Positions 5,441 to 5,602 of a stretch of 5,602 bases of DNA are shown piece by piece. Both the position numbers and the translations under genes were made by a program. The DNA lies in assembly GCA_947478985.1 (NCBI GenBank), contig CANJYC010000141.1, forward strand, positions 1 through 5,602. Reading direction: 5' to 3'. Origin of the DNA: Acidobacteriota bacterium (GTDB lineage Bacteria; Acidobacteriota; Vicinamibacteria; Vicinamibacterales; UBA2999). A model generated the notes under the pieces. It ran no database searches. It was not told the DNA's origin and saw nothing but the letters and a program-made list of their open reading frames with translations. The number at the start of each line of letters is the position of its first letter. The stretch's first letter is position 1.

Positions 5441-5602
5441 CCAGCCGCGCTGTCGGTGATACTCGGTGACGAGACTCGCGAGCCGCTCACGGCTGAGCGT
5501 CGCATCCGGATCCCCGCTGAGCGCGGACTCCAGGAATCGATCGGGCAGCGTGTCCTCGTCCGGCGTCCAGCCGGCCAGCAGGTTGAACTGCCGCTTGGCA
5601 TG
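5438..5602 (-). CDS. Aldehyde:ferredoxin oxidoreductase-like protein, C-terminal end (5' part outside window)
   Basis: On the - strand the frame is open from the right edge (reading HAKRQFNLLAGW…) to the stop at 5440-5438, giving 54 C-terminal residues. The order FNLLAGWTPDEDTLPDRFL, a variable linker, then VTEYHRQRGW matches the end of the aldehyde:ferredoxin oxidoreductase (AOR) family, where the pattern is FN-R-GF---DD-LP-RF, a variable stretch, then EYY--RGW. AOR-family enzymes are cytoplasmic tungstopterin/[4Fe-4S] proteins that oxidise aldehydes or reduce acids. Cofactor- and cluster-binding residues are outside the window. The protein stops right at RGW, whereas many members continue about 15-20 residues (DxxG-PT---L--LGL), so this is a short-tailed version. 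It converges on mobA with 26 bases between the stops, so it belongs to a separate transcript. The call rests on a short piece, but the motif order and the tungstate locus next door agree. Confidence 0.75.
   Translation of the reverse strand, partial: HAKRQFNLLAGWTPDEDTLPDRFLESALSGDPDATLSRERLASLVTEYHRQRGW

Noticed and set aside
1..5602. CRISPR arrays, tRNA or rRNA genes, insertion sequences, attachment sites
   Set aside because: No regularly spaced repeats, cloverleaf-like segments or transposase motifs were seen. Nearly all bases are accounted for by the metabolic genes.

Overview
The window is a gene-dense, high-GC (roughly two-thirds G+C) bacterial segment. It looks like a tungsten (or tungsten/molybdenum) uptake and cofactor-assembly locus. 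Five genes or gene parts run on the + strand: the end of tupA (1-345), tupB (335-1015), tupC (1012-1617), a first moeA (1614-2861), a second moeA fused to a periplasmic-binding-protein-like domain (2854-4779), and mobA (4782-5411). Most neighbours overlap by 4-11 bases, and mobA starts 2 bases after the preceding stop. This is the layout of a single translationally coupled operon. A sixth gene enters from the right edge on the - strand (5438-5602). Its C-terminal 54 residues resemble the end of aldehyde:ferredoxin oxidoreductase (AOR), a tungstopterin enzyme family.

The parts fit one pathway. TupABC would import tungstate: TupA captures it, TupB is the membrane channel and TupC the ATPase. 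The two MoeA proteins would insert the metal oxyanion into (adenylylated) molybdopterin. MobA would add GMP to give guanine-dinucleotide cofactor. The neighbouring AOR-like enzyme is a plausible consumer of the tungstopterin. That Tup prefers tungstate and that the AOR-like protein uses the product are inferences from family membership and context; only the C-terminal ends of TupA and AOR are visible.

The taxon cannot be fixed from the sequence. High GC, the MobA style (LCGGRSTRMG, then a proline-rich tail) and the unusual MoeA1 variant (RPSSP in place of KPGKP) are reminiscent of Acidobacteriota or Planctomycetota proteins. I hold this only loosely.

The most interesting points are these: two MoeA paralogues side by side with different active-site loops, one fused to a putative ligand-binding domain; a short TupC lacking the canonical Q-loop glutamine; a mobA gene in a locus whose visible enzyme belongs to a family that uses nucleotide-free cofactor; and an AOR-like protein that ends abruptly at its RGW motif. 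There is no stretch over 300 bases without a gene. The only clear intergenic space is the 26 bases between the convergent mobA and AOR genes, and it holds a GC-rich inverted repeat.
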